The notes: generated by a model not told the origin, from the sequence alone. A stretch of DNA of 64,000 nucleotides from Heyndrickxia sporothermodurans (GCA_018333075.1 BORH01000007.1:186001-250000); one strand, 5' to 3'. Positions 17,583-26,837 are shown, numbered from the stretch's first letter. A program made the numbers and translations.

Positions 17583-17925
17583 ATGAATATGGAGGATATT
17601 ATACAAGTTTAGGTGAATCAGAGGATACAACAACTTAAGCAACAACAATCTACTGATGGAACTTGGCGATTTGTTTTAAAAGTGGACCCATGACGGATGC
17701 CTATTTTATTATGCTTTTAATGGAAGCTTTACGAGGATGAAGGAGGGAGGCAGGGCGAGTCTTGTAGGAGTGATTGGTCAAAAAATTATACCCCTCTTCC
17801 TTACTCTACACTAGCACAAACTTCTTGGGCAATCGATGCATGATCTCTGTTTTTGATAACAAAAAAACAGTAATTAATAAAGGAATTCAGTTTATAAACA
17901 GCTGCAAATCAACAAAAGCTCCTTA
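17583..17925 (+). pseudogene. sqhC: Squalene-hopene / sporulenol cyclase relic
   Basis: Frame-by-frame reading gives the two ends of an SHC-type triterpene cyclase. The N-terminal piece has IQQLKQQQSTDGTWRF, then GPMTDAYFIMLLMEAL in another frame. The C-terminal piece has a degraded GGWGESC-like EGGR-GESC, DWSKNYTPLPYSTLAQTSWAIDA, and then LISVFDNKKTVINKGIQF in a further frame. QxxDGSWxF, the MTD(A/C) segment and the PSQTAWAL-like motif are family landmarks. About nine tenths of the gene is missing between them, and there is an early TAG and at least three frameshifts. Clearly dead. Confidence 0.85.
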
Positions 17926-17965
17926 AAATTGTATAAGAACCCCAACAATATTATAGAACCAAAAT

Positions 17966-18003
17966 AAGGAAGTGAGAGAAACCTCCCCACGCTTCCTTAT
18001 TTT
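17966..18003. terminator. Terminator of the agaS-nagA-lacC-lacD operon
   Basis: AAGGAAG ... CTTCCTT stem just past the lacD stop, with A/T runs on both sides. Confidence 0.7.
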
Positions 18004-18013
18004 TGCTTCCTTA

Positions 18014-19000
18014 TCATAAGATTTTTTCAAACCATGAACTTGCTGTCTGTTTCAAGACAACATTTAGTTCTTGGATATTTTTCTTGCCTGTATCTTGTAA
18101 CCATGCACGTCCGGCTTGTTCCCCATCTTCAGCAAAAGGAGCGACACCATTTTTCCATGTTGCCCGTCCGCAGAGGACACCATTAAAGGTGGATCCTGAT
18201 TCTTTAGCAAACTTCAATGTTTCCTGAAATAATTCTGCACTTACACCGGCGCTTAAGAAGATAAATGGCAGATCTGTTACTTCACTTTGCTCTTTGAAAT
18301 ATGCAGCCGCTTCTTCCTTGCTATAAGCTATTTCACCTTCAGTGTATCCGTCTACAAACTTCATGTCCACAGGAACTTCTACCTTCAAAACGTCCACCTT
18401 GTACTGTGGCTTGGAGAATTCTCTCATTGCCTCAATGACCTTATGCGGCTTCACTTTGGCGTACTCTAAACTCTTCACATCATCATTTTTTGCATCATAT
18501 GATACAATCTCGAGGAAAAACGGAATGTCTTCTGCTGCACACTCAGACCCGACCCTTTCCATATAAACATGCTTATAGTCATTAATTTTTTCATCTTCAT
18601 CCACATCATAATACAGTAAAAATTTTACCGCATCTGCTCCAGCTTCCTTCAATCGTCTAACAGACCATTCCGGTAATAAATCAGGCAAACGGCCCACGGC
18701 GGTTGCATCATAGCCTGTTTTTTCATATGCGACTAGTAATCCAGCTTCCGGATGGCGGACTTTCGCAGCCGGTAGACCATATTCCGGATCCAATAGGATG
18801 GATGTCGCATAAGGTGTCAACTCTTCTGAAACCAATTCTTTAAAGTGGATGATTCCCTCATCTCCGACGGAATTTGAGCTTCCTGCAGAAATCATTTTCT
18901 TTAATGAACCACGTTGATCAATCGCCAAAGCCCCGATTATCCCATTCTTATCCGACAAACGCTTAAGAGCCGCTGCTTTATTTTTCGTTATTTCTAACAT
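18014..19000 (-). CDS. lacD: Tagatose 1,6-bisphosphate aldolase
   Basis: About 328 residues, the usual LacD length. Class I aldolase that splits tagatose-1,6-bisphosphate into dihydroxyacetone phosphate and glyceraldehyde-3-phosphate. Landmarks: [16 protein letters not shown] (~25), [12 protein letters not shown] (~70), [10 protein letters not shown] (~125), [10 protein letters not shown] near residue 203 with the Schiff-base Lys, and FIFLSAGVS...[10 protein letters not shown]. The ATG at 19000 follows GAGGTG by seven bases; TTG 19006 is less likely. Last gene of the GalNAc catabolic operon; 15 bases separate it from lacC. Confidence 0.93.
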   Translation of the reverse strand: MLEITKNKAAALKRLSDKNGIIGALAIDQRGSLKKMISAGSSNSVGDEGIIHFKELVSEELTPYATSILLDPEYGLPAAKVRHPEAGLLVAYEKTGYDATAVGRLPDLLPEWSVRRLKEAGADAVKFLLYYDVDEDEKINDYKHVYMERVGSECAAEDIPFFLEIVSYDAKNDDVKSLEYAKVKPHKVIEAMREFSKPQYKVDVLKVEVPVDMKFVDGYTEGEIAYSKEEAAAYFKEQSEVTDLPFIFLSAGVSAELFQETLKFAKESGSTFNGVLCGRATWKNGVAPFAEDGEQAGRAWLQDTGKKNIQELNVVLKQTASSWFEKIL

Positions 19001-19015
19001 CGTCAATCACCTCTA

Positions 19016-19951
19016 TTAATCTATTTTCGTAACCTCTACCAACTCGAAAAATTGGCTGAACTTAGCACGATCAATATAACCTGTTCCTGATTCCATCGTA
19101 TTAAGCATACCTGTTGTCATGGCTATTTTCAGAACATCTGGAACTGACTGCTTTTGTTTCAAAGCACACGCTAATCCGGCAACGGTGGCATCACCGGAGC
19201 CGACAGGGTTTACCACATCAATAGAAGGAATGGTAACTCGGTAATAATCTGTACCATGCTTAACAAAGGCACCATCTCCACCCATCGAAACGACAACCCA
19301 TTCAATCCCATGAAACCATTCATTGGTTAATACTTGTTTCAAACTGCTTATGCTTTGTTCCACTTCTATACCCAACAACTGAGATAGCTCCGTGATATTC
19401 GGCTTAATCACATATGGCTTTACATTCTGTAACAAAACCTGTCTCAACGACTCTCCTGATGTATCAACAATTACGGGAATCCCTATCTCTCGACCCATTT
19501 CGACCATCCCCTGGTAGAAGCCAGTATCAAGACCTTTTGGTAAACTGCCAGAAATCACTACAATTGAAACACCAGTCAGTAATTCATCATATTTTTCTAA
19601 AAAAGCTGCCCCGTCTTCCAGTGAAAGTGTCGGTCCGGATTCTAATATTTCCGTCTGCTTACCATCATGGAGAATGGCGATACAGTTTCTTGATTCTTGA
19701 TTAATTTTCAAAAAATTATTTTGGATATCGCTTTTCATCAATTCCTGAACAATGTAGTCGCCAATAGTTCCGCCGAGAACACCTGTCGCAAGGACGTCTT
19801 CTCCCATCTGTTTGACGACACGGGCCACATTCAAGCCTTTTCCACCTGCCGTTTTATTAACATTATCTACGCGATTAACGTCATCCAGTTTGAATTCTTG
19901 AATCGGATAGGAAATATCTACGGACGGATTCATCGTGACAGTTAAAATCAT
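19016..19951 (-). CDS. lacC: Tagatose-6-phosphate kinase (PfkB family)
   Basis: 311 residues of the ribokinase/PfkB fold: N-terminal MNPSVDISYPI, sugar-binding TAGGKGLNVARV (~35-46), and the C-terminal ATP/catalytic NPVGSGDATVAG with the base Asp (~250). By sequence alone it could be a 1-phosphofructokinase, but its place between nagA and lacD, with agaS in the same operon, points to phosphorylation of tagatose-6-phosphate at C1. The ATG overlaps the nagA stop by four bases (ATGA), implying coupling. Confidence 0.9.
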   Translation of the reverse strand: MILTVTMNPSVDISYPIQEFKLDDVNRVDNVNKTAGGKGLNVARVVKQMGEDVLATGVLGGTIGDYIVQELMKSDIQNNFLKINQESRNCIAILHDGKQTEILESGPTLSLEDGAAFLEKYDELLTGVSIVVISGSLPKGLDTGFYQGMVEMGREIGIPVIVDTSGESLRQVLLQNVKPYVIKPNITELSQLLGIEVEQSISSLKQVLTNEWFHGIEWVVVSMGGDGAFVKHGTDYYRVTIPSIDVVNPVGSGDATVAGLACALKQKQSVPDVLKIAMTTGMLNTMESGTGYIDRAKFSQFFELVEVTKID

Positions 19952-21126
19952 TGGTCTCCCTCTTTCCCATTCAAGTTTTCATCTTGATACCGGCAAACAC
20001 CATCAAGATACGTCGCCGTTAATTCGAGCTTCGGCGTCAGTACGATAAAATCCGCATCATGGTTGAACGCAATCTTTCCGCATTCCCTATCCATACCAAT
20101 ACTTTTCGAAGGTGCTGTACTTGCCATGTAGATAGCTTCCTCCGGGGTCGCAATCCCCCAAGCGACGACATTTTTGACGGCATCTTTTAATTGCAAAATA
20201 CTGCCCGCTAAACTTCCGCTTTTCAAACGAGCCGCCCCTTCCTTTACTTCGACAGGGAATTCTCCGAGCTGATAGTGACCTTCCGGCATACCGCCCGCCA
20301 TCATGCAATCAGTCACCATCACGGTTTCCTTTCTGCCGCGGGCATTCATTAAAATATTAACAGCAACAGGATGAACGTGATGTCCGTCACAAATAATTTC
20401 TGCAAACACATTCGGCAGATTCATAGCAGCGCCCGCCATTCCTGGCTCACGATGGTGCAGCCCACTCATACCATTAAACGTATGAACAAAAATCGAAGCT
20501 CCCTTTTCAACCGCTTGTTTTGCCTCATCGTACGTCGCGTCACTATGGGCAAGCGCTACCATAACCTGATCGTTCACAGCAAATTCAATAAAATCCTCTG
20601 CCCCCTTCCTTTCCGGAGCAATCGCAATTTTTTTAATAAAATGACCTGATAGCTTTTGCCATGTTTCCAGCGCTTCGACCGAAGGGTCACAAAAATAATT
20701 CGTGTTTTGAGCTCCTTTGTGTTTTTCAGTAAAAAATGGTCCTTCTAAGAAGATTCCTTTTATTTTGGCACCCTTCACCTTTGTGTAATTTTCCCCAATC
20801 ATCGCCACCACTTCGTTCAACATTTCGAGGGAAGAGGTTAATGTAGTTGGCAAAAACGACGTCACACCACAGGAAAGCAGCCCCTCGGAAATGGCCATCA
20901 GTCCTTCAAAGTCATTGTCCATGACATCATGATTCTTAAAGCCATGAATGTGCGTGTCGACTAAACCCGGAGCAATCCATTTCCCGGCATAATCGATTAC
21001 TTCAGCCGTTTCATTTGGTAATCTTTCAAAATAGGCACCAAATTTCCCATCTTTTATTTCCAAAAAACCAGGACCTGTTACACCACCCTCAAGAAAAAAC
21101 TTGTCTGCATAAACAAATAGTTTCAT
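19948..21126 (-). CDS. nagA: N-acetyl-hexosamine-6-phosphate deacetylase
   Basis: About 392 residues, amidohydrolase TIM barrel. Landmarks: GLVDTHIHGF (metal-binding loop, ~57-66), FLEGPFF (~130), ALAHSDAT with a metal His (~195), HTFNGMSG, CDGHHVHP (~250) and VMVTDCMMAGG with the catalytic Asp (~275). It hydrolyses GlcNAc-6-P or GalNAc-6-P; beside agaS and a PTS of the Aga type the natural substrate is probably GalNAc-6-phosphate (AgaA role). The ATG at 21126 is preferred because AGAGGTG precedes it by six bases. Confidence 0.92.
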   Translation of the reverse strand: MKLFVYADKFFLEGGVTGPGFLEIKDGKFGAYFERLPNETAEVIDYAGKWIAPGLVDTHIHGFKNHDVMDNDFEGLMAISEGLLSCGVTSFLPTTLTSSLEMLNEVVAMIGENYTKVKGAKIKGIFLEGPFFTEKHKGAQNTNYFCDPSVEALETWQKLSGHFIKKIAIAPERKGAEDFIEFAVNDQVMVALAHSDATYDEAKQAVEKGASIFVHTFNGMSGLHHREPGMAGAAMNLPNVFAEIICDGHHVHPVAVNILMNARGRKETVMVTDCMMAGGMPEGHYQLGEFPVEVKEGAARLKSGSLAGSILQLKDAVKNVVAWGIATPEEAIYMASTAPSKSIGMDRECGKIAFNHDADFIVLTPKLELTATYLDGVCRYQDENLNGKEGDQ

Positions 21127-21180
21127 AATCTGCACCTCTGTTTCGAAAAGAGAAAGACTGATTATCCCTTTCCCACTGAA

Positions 21181-22347
21181 TTACTTGTATTCGTGGATCG
21201 TTACTCCTTTTACAACACGATTAACCGTTCCGCTTGGTGAAGGAGTATCTGGTGTATTCCCGACTTTAATCGAAGCGAATAGAGCGAGCGTCTGTCCGAC
21301 CATGACGTATGGGAGTGAAAGGTAGGCATCCGGCACTGTGCGTGCATCGCTGTCAAATAAGAATGTATCACCGACATAATTCATGTCCCCATCCACTTGA
21401 ATAGCACAAATAAAGCTGGCGATATTATCCTGTCTCAATTCATTTAACATATCAAGATCGTATCGGCGTGTATAAGGTTGGTTAGATACAAACACAAACA
21501 CTACCGCTTTTTCATTCACAAATGATTTAGGACCATGGCGGAATCCTAGTGATGAGTCAAAAGAAGTAGAAATTTTCCCGGCAGTTAACTCCAATATTTT
21601 TAATTGAGCTTCTCTCGCCAAGCCCTCAAAGCCACCTGAGCCAAGGTAAATAATCCTTTCAAAGTCAGTATTAATTATTTTTTCAATATCCGCTTCTCTA
21701 CTAATGACACTTTTACCCATGCGTTGGATCGTTTCGACAATGTTCAATTTTTCTTCAACTGACAGCGAATCAAAGATGAGCAGTGCAGTTAAAGCCATAC
21801 ATGTGTAGCTTCCTGTCATCGCAAATCCTTGGTCATTTGACCTTTCCGGCATCAATAATAAGAGATTTTTCTCATCCCCTTTTGCCCGTTGTGCCAACTT
21901 CCCGTCTTTTGAGCAGGTGATCGTAATCTGGTAAAGATCCGTTACCACTTGTTCTGCTAATTCCACTGTCGTAACACTTTCCGGACTATTGCCGCTTCTA
22001 GCAAATGAAATCAATAATGTCGGGATCTTTGCATTTAAAAATTGGTAAGGGTTTGACACGATTGCTGTTGTTGGAACACTCATCAGGTCCCAATGTCTTT
22101 CATCGACTTTTTCCTTTAAGTAGGGGGCAACGGTGTCACCAACATAGGCGGAGGTTCCAGCCCCTGTAAAAATAACCCGGACACGTTCATGCTTTTCTGT
22201 TAAGTTCTGCAAAAAAGCTTCAATCTGCTGACGCTTCTCCTTATACAATACAAGTGTTTCACCCCATAATTCAGGTTGTTGTTTGATTTCCGCTGTTGTA
22301 ATCGATGCCCCTAACGACATCAATTTTTCCTGACTTAATGTAAACAA
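21181..22347 (-). CDS. agaS: Galactosamine-6-phosphate deaminase/isomerase AgaS
   Basis: About 388 residues with two SIS domains: FTGAGTSAYVGD (~58), SFARSGNSPESV (~112), then YLGSGGFEGLAREAQLKILEL (~240) and LGFRHGPKSFV (~270). AgaS converts galactosamine-6-phosphate to tagatose-6-phosphate with release of ammonia. First gene of the agaS-nagA-lacC-lacD operon. A TTG start at 22347, eight bases after AGAGGAG, is preferred; a GTG at 22356 would overlap its own site. The promoter and type B operator are at 22681-22716, ~330 bases upstream. Confidence 0.92.
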   Translation of the reverse strand: MFTLSQEKLMSLGASITTAEIKQQPELWGETLVLYKEKRQQIEAFLQNLTEKHERVRVIFTGAGTSAYVGDTVAPYLKEKVDERHWDLMSVPTTAIVSNPYQFLNAKIPTLLISFARSGNSPESVTTVELAEQVVTDLYQITITCSKDGKLAQRAKGDEKNLLLLMPERSNDQGFAMTGSYTCMALTALLIFDSLSVEEKLNIVETIQRMGKSVISREADIEKIINTDFERIIYLGSGGFEGLAREAQLKILELTAGKISTSFDSSLGFRHGPKSFVNEKAVVFVFVSNQPYTRRYDLDMLNELRQDNIASFICAIQVDGDMNYVGDTFLFDSDARTVPDAYLSLPYVMVGQTLALFASIKVGNTPDTPSPSGTVNRVVKGVTIHEYK

Positions 22348-22584
22348 ATGTAACACTCCTCTTATTTTTTTGACGTTTTCTTAAAAGGTCTAATCTAACT
22401 ACGTTTAAACTCTTTAAAAATCATAAAATAGGTTTAAAGTCACAACTATTATGCAAATTGCTCTGATTTATCAACGATTAGTGCTGGTTATCGGCAAATC
22501 AATAAAAATAAGTCTTATTTTTAGTTCTCATTGAATACCGTAATCCCACACCATCGACATTCAAGCCGTTCCATTTTTCATACA

Positions 22585-22612
22585 CCAACTAACGTTGGGT
22601 TGTTGGTACAAG
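22585..22612. promoter_or_regulatory. Possible degenerate type B site in the agaS leader
   Basis: CTTGTACCAACAACCCAAC (read on the minus strand) keeps the flanks of the type B operator (CTTGT ... CAACCCAAC) with an altered centre. It lies ~70 bases downstream of the predicted agaS transcript start and may be a second, weaker site. Confidence 0.35.
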
Positions 22613-22680
22613 TTTAACGGAAGAAAAACTCATAGAAACTAGACTATGGGAATAATAGTTTAATTGTTGTAAGCAATTCT

Positions 22681-22716
22681 ATTATATCACCCTAACTTGT
22701 AGGGTCAACCCAACAT
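22681..22716 (-). promoter_or_regulatory. agaS operon promoter with type B operator
   Basis: Minus-strand TTGACC (-35, 22703-22708) and TATAAT (-10, 22681-22686), 16 bases apart. The near-palindrome TTGTAGGGTCAACCCAACA (plus strand, from 22697) covers the -35. The same arrangement recurs before GH31 (31159) and gntR2 (32370), so GntR2 is the likely repressor. Confidence 0.75.
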
Positions 22717-22719
22717 ACA

Positions 22720-22762
22720 AAAACATTTAATGCGGCCGAATCCTTCCGCATCAAATGTTTTT
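22720..22762 (-). terminator. Terminator of the PTS operon
   Basis: Long stem AAAACATTTAATGCGG / CCGCATCAAATGTTTT (one mismatch) with flanking A/T runs. It lies downstream of the IIA gene and just upstream of the agaS promoter. A separate GTGCCAGGCAC palindrome is at ~22846-22858. Confidence 0.8.
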
Positions 22763-22884
22763 AATTCTCAGGGGAAGAAGATCGACACCCTAGCCACCCT
22801 TACAATATTCAGTTGTGGTACCGTTCTATCAGTTTCTTATCGCAGCGTGCCAGGCACCACTTGTTCCACCCTTAAGCACGTTCA

Positions 22885-23307
22885 TTAAATGCCCGCCCCA
22901 TTGAATCTTGGACGTTCTGTCTTTTGAAAACCTTTAATTGCTTGTTTACCAGTATTGATCGCTAAATCTCTTAAACCATCTATTTGATGTCCGTCCTTTA
23001 GTAAAGCAGTTTCGATAACCATAGCAAGATTTGTTCCGCCAACCACAGCAGAATTTCCCTTCCCATTCGTAAGAGAAACGGCCGTTTTAAACGGAGAACC
23101 TCCAACTAAATCACATAGTACTAAAATAGATTCACATTCTTGTAATCTTGAAAAAGCCTCAAGCAGCTTTTTCTCAAGGTCGCCTGTTGAATCGTTTTCA
23201 AGAAAATCCACGTATTCCACATTGGGTTGATCTCCAGCGATTAGTTTTACAGAAGATTGAAGACCCGTTGCAAACGATCCATGACCGCTAATAATCAAAC
23301 CGTTCAT
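22885..23307 (-). CDS. PTS GalNAc/mannose-family EIIA
   Basis: 140 residues. LIISGHGSFATGL carries the phospho-accepting His9 of mannose-family IIA proteins; VLCDLVGGSPFKTAV and VVGGTNLAMVIE are conserved. It takes phosphate from HPr and passes it to IIB. Last gene of the IIB-IIC-IID-IIA operon. Confidence 0.92.
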   Translation of the reverse strand: MNGLIISGHGSFATGLQSSVKLIAGDQPNVEYVDFLENDSTGDLEKKLLEAFSRLQECESILVLCDLVGGSPFKTAVSLTNGKGNSAVVGGTNLAMVIETALLKDGHQIDGLRDLAINTGKQAIKGFQKTERPRFNGAGI

Positions 23308-23335
23308 TTTAAGTGCCTCCTAACATACTAAAAAA

Positions 23336-24205
23336 TTATAAAATGGTTCCAAAAGGAAATGGAATTTTACCAATAATGCCAATGATAACGGTAATGATAA
23401 TTAGCTTAACTGGAGAAAATCCCTTTTTTAATAGGTAATACATTAATAATGTATAGGCAAAAGGCAATAGATTTGGCATAACTTTATCAAGTAAATCTTT
23501 TTGCAGGTCGATTTTTGCTTGACCAGCATGAATCACTAAATTTGTTTCTAGCTTTACGAATGAGGCAATCAATGCGCCGACAACAGTTAATCCTACAATT
23601 GATGCAGCATGTGCTACTTTTTTAGTATTTTCTTTTAGCGAACTGATGGCATTTGTTCCGGCATTATAACCGTAATGCATTAATCCAAATCTAAGTGCAA
23701 AATGAACTGCGTTAAAGATTAATAAGAATATTACTGCCCCCATAGGGTTTCCATCTTGCCCAAGCGAGGCTCCTATACCAACGCAAATAGGAAGAAGTGT
23801 CAGCCAGAAAAGGGCGTCACCAATTCCGCCAAGTGGTCCCATCATGGCTACCCGAATGGCTCTAATCGTATTTCGGTTTTGTTTCTTTTCCTCCATTGCG
23901 AGAACAATCCCCATAATAATGTTTACAAGGAATGGATGCGTGTTGAAAAACTCCATATGACTTTTCATCGATTCACTTAAATCGTGCTTATTTTTATGAA
24001 TCTTTTTCAAACCTGGCAGGATTGAATATAACCATCCTGCAGCCTGCATTCTTTCATAGTTAAATGACGCTTGTAATAAAAGGGATCGCCACACCATCTT
24101 GTTTAAATCTTTTTTACTTATGACCTGATTTGTGGCACCGTCTTGATAATAATCCGGACTGCTCGTATGGTTGATTGTCGTTTCTACTGCTTGTTTAGAT
24201 TCCAC
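23336..24205 (-). CDS. PTS GalNAc/mannose-family EIID
   Basis: 289 residues. ISKKDLNKMVWRSLLLQASFNYERMQAAGW is the conserved IID N-terminus. MMGPLGGIGDALFW and the HxxLRFGL-like HFALRFGLMHYGY are membrane-domain hallmarks, and several C-terminal hydrophobic helices follow. Forms the sugar channel with IIC. Its start overlaps the end of IIC by 11 bases, so translation is coupled. Confidence 0.93.
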   Translation of the reverse strand: MESKQAVETTINHTSSPDYYQDGATNQVISKKDLNKMVWRSLLLQASFNYERMQAAGWLYSILPGLKKIHKNKHDLSESMKSHMEFFNTHPFLVNIIMGIVLAMEEKKQNRNTIRAIRVAMMGPLGGIGDALFWLTLLPICVGIGASLGQDGNPMGAVIFLLIFNAVHFALRFGLMHYGYNAGTNAISSLKENTKKVAHAASIVGLTVVGALIASFVKLETNLVIHAGQAKIDLQKDLLDKVMPNLLPFAYTLLMYYLLKKGFSPVKLIIITVIIGIIGKIPFPFGTIL

Positions 24206-24968
24206 GTTTTGCGCCCCCCCTTACTGATCCATTACCAGTAGTTGTTTTGAAGTAATCGTAAAGCGCGATGGCAATCCCAATTAATGCAACAGCAATGACT
24301 GGCATGTTCATGTATGTGACTAAAATAAATCCGACGATTAAAAAGGCAACATATTGCTTTTTCAACATAATCTTTAACAGCATCGCAAAACCAATTGCAG
24401 CCATCATTCCACCGGCAACACCAAGGCCACTAATAAGCCATTCTGGTAAAGTCTCTACGACTCCTTTGGCCGCGTCTGCGCCAAAATAAATTGGTAAAAA
24501 AGCAATAATAAAATAGAATACAAATAATGTAAGAATCCCCAAATAATTGATTCGTTCAATTCCCTTTGTATTCGCCTCTTGTGCATATTGATCAGCTTTA
24601 TGCATAACTGGCGAAAAAGCAGTAAACATGAGGGTGATACATGCCTGAACGGCAACTGCAAACGGAACAGCAATTCCGATTGCCACTTTTGGCTCCTGTC
24701 CTGTCAGAATAGCAAATGACGTTCCGATTATACCCCCAATAACAACGTTTGGCGGCTGTGCCCCAGCAAGCGGCACCATACCAGCCCACACTAACTCAAT
24801 AGCAGCACCTGTCATAACTCCTGTTTTTAAATCCCCAAAAATCAAGCCAATAATGACACCGGTTACAATTGGCCGGTGGATGTGGAACAAACCGTTAAAC
24901 AGGTCTATTCCTGCAATCCCTGCCCAGACGGCAACTAATAAGGCTTGAATCAGCATATGATTATCCAT
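24195..24968 (-). CDS. PTS GalNAc/mannose-family EIIC
   Basis: 257 residues, polytopic. LVAVWAGIAGIDLFNGLFHIHRPIVTGVIIGLIFGD and GMVPLAGAQPPNVVIGGIIGTSFAI are typical of the mannose-family IIC (AgaW/AgaC, SorA group), separated by the phrase GAAIELVWA. Carries the translocation path together with IID. Overlaps IID. Confidence 0.93.
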   Translation of the reverse strand: MDNHMLIQALLVAVWAGIAGIDLFNGLFHIHRPIVTGVIIGLIFGDLKTGVMTGAAIELVWAGMVPLAGAQPPNVVIGGIIGTSFAILTGQEPKVAIGIAVPFAVAVQACITLMFTAFSPVMHKADQYAQEANTKGIERINYLGILTLFVFYFIIAFLPIYFGADAAKGVVETLPEWLISGLGVAGGMMAAIGFAMLLKIMLKKQYVAFLIVGFILVTYMNMPVIAVALIGIAIALYDYFKTTTGNGSVRGGAKRGI

Positions 24969-24984
24969 TCATTCTCACTTCTTT

Positions 24985-25458
24985 CTATAAGTGTTTTAAA
25001 ATATCATCTGCTCTTTCATCTGGAACGCGTCGTACCTCGAGCTTCACTCCCAAGTCACGCAGCTCCCTAAGGGCTCTTTTATCATCTTCATCAACGGAAA
25101 CGGTGGAGAATAATTGCGTTTTTCCTTGGGAAAAATGCATATTTCCAATATTCACTTTATCAATCGGCACGCCACCCTCGACAAGTCGCAACACATCTTG
25201 TGGTGTTTTCACAACTAAAAAGATATATTGATCATCCGCTGCATCGTGGATCACATCAATCGTTGTCTGAATTGAGAAAAAGCGAATTCCGATTGACCCC
25301 GGAACAACCATTTCCATCAAATCCTGTTGTACCTCATCTTCAGACACTTCATCATTTGCGACTACAATTAAATTAGCCCCTAAATGATTAACCCATGTAA
25401 CCCCTACTTGACCATGAACCAATCGGTTGTCGATTCTTGTTAGCAAAATATTCGGCAT
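24985..25458 (-). CDS. PTS GalNAc/mannose-family EIIB
   Basis: 157 residues. LLTRIDNRLVHGQVGVTWVNHL carries the phospho-accepting His15. Passes phosphate to the incoming sugar at C6. First gene of the PTS operon. The 217-base gap upstream to gntR1 holds a type A operator at 25638. Confidence 0.93.
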   Translation of the reverse strand: MPNILLTRIDNRLVHGQVGVTWVNHLGANLIVVANDEVSEDEVQQDLMEMVVPGSIGIRFFSIQTTIDVIHDAADDQYIFLVVKTPQDVLRLVEGGVPIDKVNIGNMHFSQGKTQLFSTVSVDEDDKRALRELRDLGVKLEVRRVPDERADDILKHL

Positions 25459-25637
25459 GATATTACCCCCTATTAAAATAATTGATGAAATATATATATT
25501 TTAACTCCATAACAACCCGGTCTAACATTCCAGATGGTGTTAGGTTTTCTGGAGCTATTCCCAAATAAATTGAATTCAATAATACAAAAAGCTCACCATA
25601 AAGTAATTAATTCAAGACAAATTTATCATGACATAAT

Positions 25638-25660
25638 CATGTAGGCATGTCATTACCAGT
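25638..25660 (-). promoter_or_regulatory. Type A operator before the PTS operon
   Basis: Minus-strand ACTGGTAATGACATGCC, matching the sites at 26423 and 31045 in its first 12 bases. A TATAAC -10-like box (preceded by TGGGC) overlaps it, as TATACT does at the gntR1 site. The -35 is weak. Probably the GntR1 target. Confidence 0.6.
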
Positions 25661-25675
25661 TATAGCCCACCTAGA

Positions 25676-26401
25676 TTAATTTTCTAGGCGAACGTGGTAT
25701 TTAAACTTATCACCCCTGGCGATGGTATTTGTATACTCAATCACCCGGTCTACCCCATGTGTTAATCGTTCAATACGTAAAGATGGTAAGGATGGAGGCA
25801 TCTTTAGCAGCTTTGCCTCTTTCATATTTGTCAATACTGGCATAAATAACTCTTCTGCCATAGTAATTTCTGTTTGAAAACGATTTCTAAAAAGCTCGTA
25901 TAAAGCTGTATGTTCTAGATCTTCTTTTGTTATGCCCGGGAATAAATCATAAGGTACAAAAGATGTTTCTAGCATCATTGGTATATCATCAGCAATCCGC
26001 AATCTCGAAAAACAGTATACCTTACTGCCATCAGCAACTAAAAGCTTATTGCTAGTCTTTCGATCTGCCTCAAGAACATCAAATGATAGAACCTTTGAGA
26101 TAGGAACTTTACCCAACTTTTTCATCTCTTCTGTAAAGGAATAAAATTTGACTAGTTCTTGATTAACTTTTTTCGGTGAGACAAAAGTACCTTTTCCGTG
26201 CACTTTATAGATATATCCGTCTTTCTCGAGCTCGTTTATCGCTTGACGAACAGTCGTCCGAGATAAATCGTACTGTTGGCATATTTCCCTCTCAGACGGT
26301 AATTGCTCATTTTCTCCCATTTCATTTTCCATTTTATTTATTAAAATATCCATTAACTGCAGATAAAGTGGAATTCTGCTAGTCTTATCAATATGAGTCA
26401 T
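25676..26401 (-). CDS. GntR/HutC-family regulator 1
   Basis: 241 residues. N-terminal winged helix ~1-75 (RIPLYLQLMDILI, LPSEREICQQYDLSRTTVRQAINELEKDGYIYKVHGKGTFV). C-terminal UTRA effector domain ~95-238 (VYCFSRLRIADDIPMMLETSFVPYDLFPGI, split here across its strands, and VIEYTNTIARGDKFKYHVRL). UTRA regulators of this kind sense sugar phosphates, here perhaps GalNAc-6-P or a later intermediate. It lies directly upstream of the PTS operon; type A operators at its own promoter, the PTS leader and GH31 are its likely targets. Confidence 0.92.
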   Translation of the reverse strand: MTHIDKTSRIPLYLQLMDILINKMENEMGENEQLPSEREICQQYDLSRTTVRQAINELEKDGYIYKVHGKGTFVSPKKVNQELVKFYSFTEEMKKLGKVPISKVLSFDVLEADRKTSNKLLVADGSKVYCFSRLRIADDIPMMLETSFVPYDLFPGITKEDLEHTALYELFRNRFQTEITMAEELFMPVLTNMKEAKLLKMPPSLPSLRIERLTHGVDRVIEYTNTIARGDKFKYHVRLEN

Positions 26402-26422
26402 GTCTCACCTCCGTTGTTACAT

Positions 26423-26479
26423 GTGGTAGTGTGGTCATTACCAGTATAACTCCCTTTCTGCCCATTGTAAATGCTTTCA
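26423..26479 (-). promoter_or_regulatory. gntR1/PTS promoter: type A operator and cre box
   Basis: Minus-strand TTTACA (-35, 26466-26471) and TATACT (-10) 17 bases apart. The type A site ACTGGTAATGACCACAC (26423-26445) overlaps the -10 and start. TGAAAGCATTTACA (26466-26479) matches the CcpA cre consensus with one mismatch and covers the -35, so both substrate control and glucose repression are expected. Confidence 0.75.
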
Positions 26480-26630
26480 ACAAAATATTTTTGAAATATT
26501 TATGCATAAGATGAAATCACAGAATGCTATGACTCTTTGAAACTAAGATGAGAATGGAATATCATTATGGGCTATGAAGAAAACCATTATCTCAAGCCAA
26601 AGAAAAAATGTAAAGTTGAAGGTTATAAGA

Positions 26631-26785
26631 AAAGCGTAGGCACTGCAGCTCTAGCTTACGATTTCGTAGGCTTCGACTGAGATAAAGGAGACACGACGAG
26701 GGACGAATCGATGTTGACTTATCGTAGAGAGAAGACGGAAAAATCCGCTAGCGATAGGCGCTGTAGCTAGACACAGCAGACACTT
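26631..26785. repeat. Imperfect inverted-repeat intergenic element
   Basis: Begins GCGTAGGCACTGCAGCT and ends GGCGCTGTAGCTAGACA, so the ends are roughly complementary; it is richer in G+C than its surroundings. A degenerate relative (GCGCAAGCG, GAAGCTAGACA) lies at 31310-31412. This resembles intergenic repeats common in Bacillaceae genomes; I cannot name the family. The rest of 26480-26964 shows no gene. Confidence 0.5.
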
Positions 26786-26837
26786 TTTATGCCCAATATC
26801 CATAGTAAATTTTATACTTTCTTACCTTAGAATGAAA

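Noticed and set aside
19016-19951. 1-phosphofructokinase (fruK) as the name for the PfkB gene
   Set aside because: Motifs fit both, but the operon with agaS, nagA and lacD favours tagatose-6-phosphate kinase; no fructose PTS is adjacent.
22357-22680. Riboswitch or T-box in the long agaS leader
   Set aside because: No T-box GGUGGNACCGCG word or recognised aptamer core; only a degenerate operator-like site was seen.
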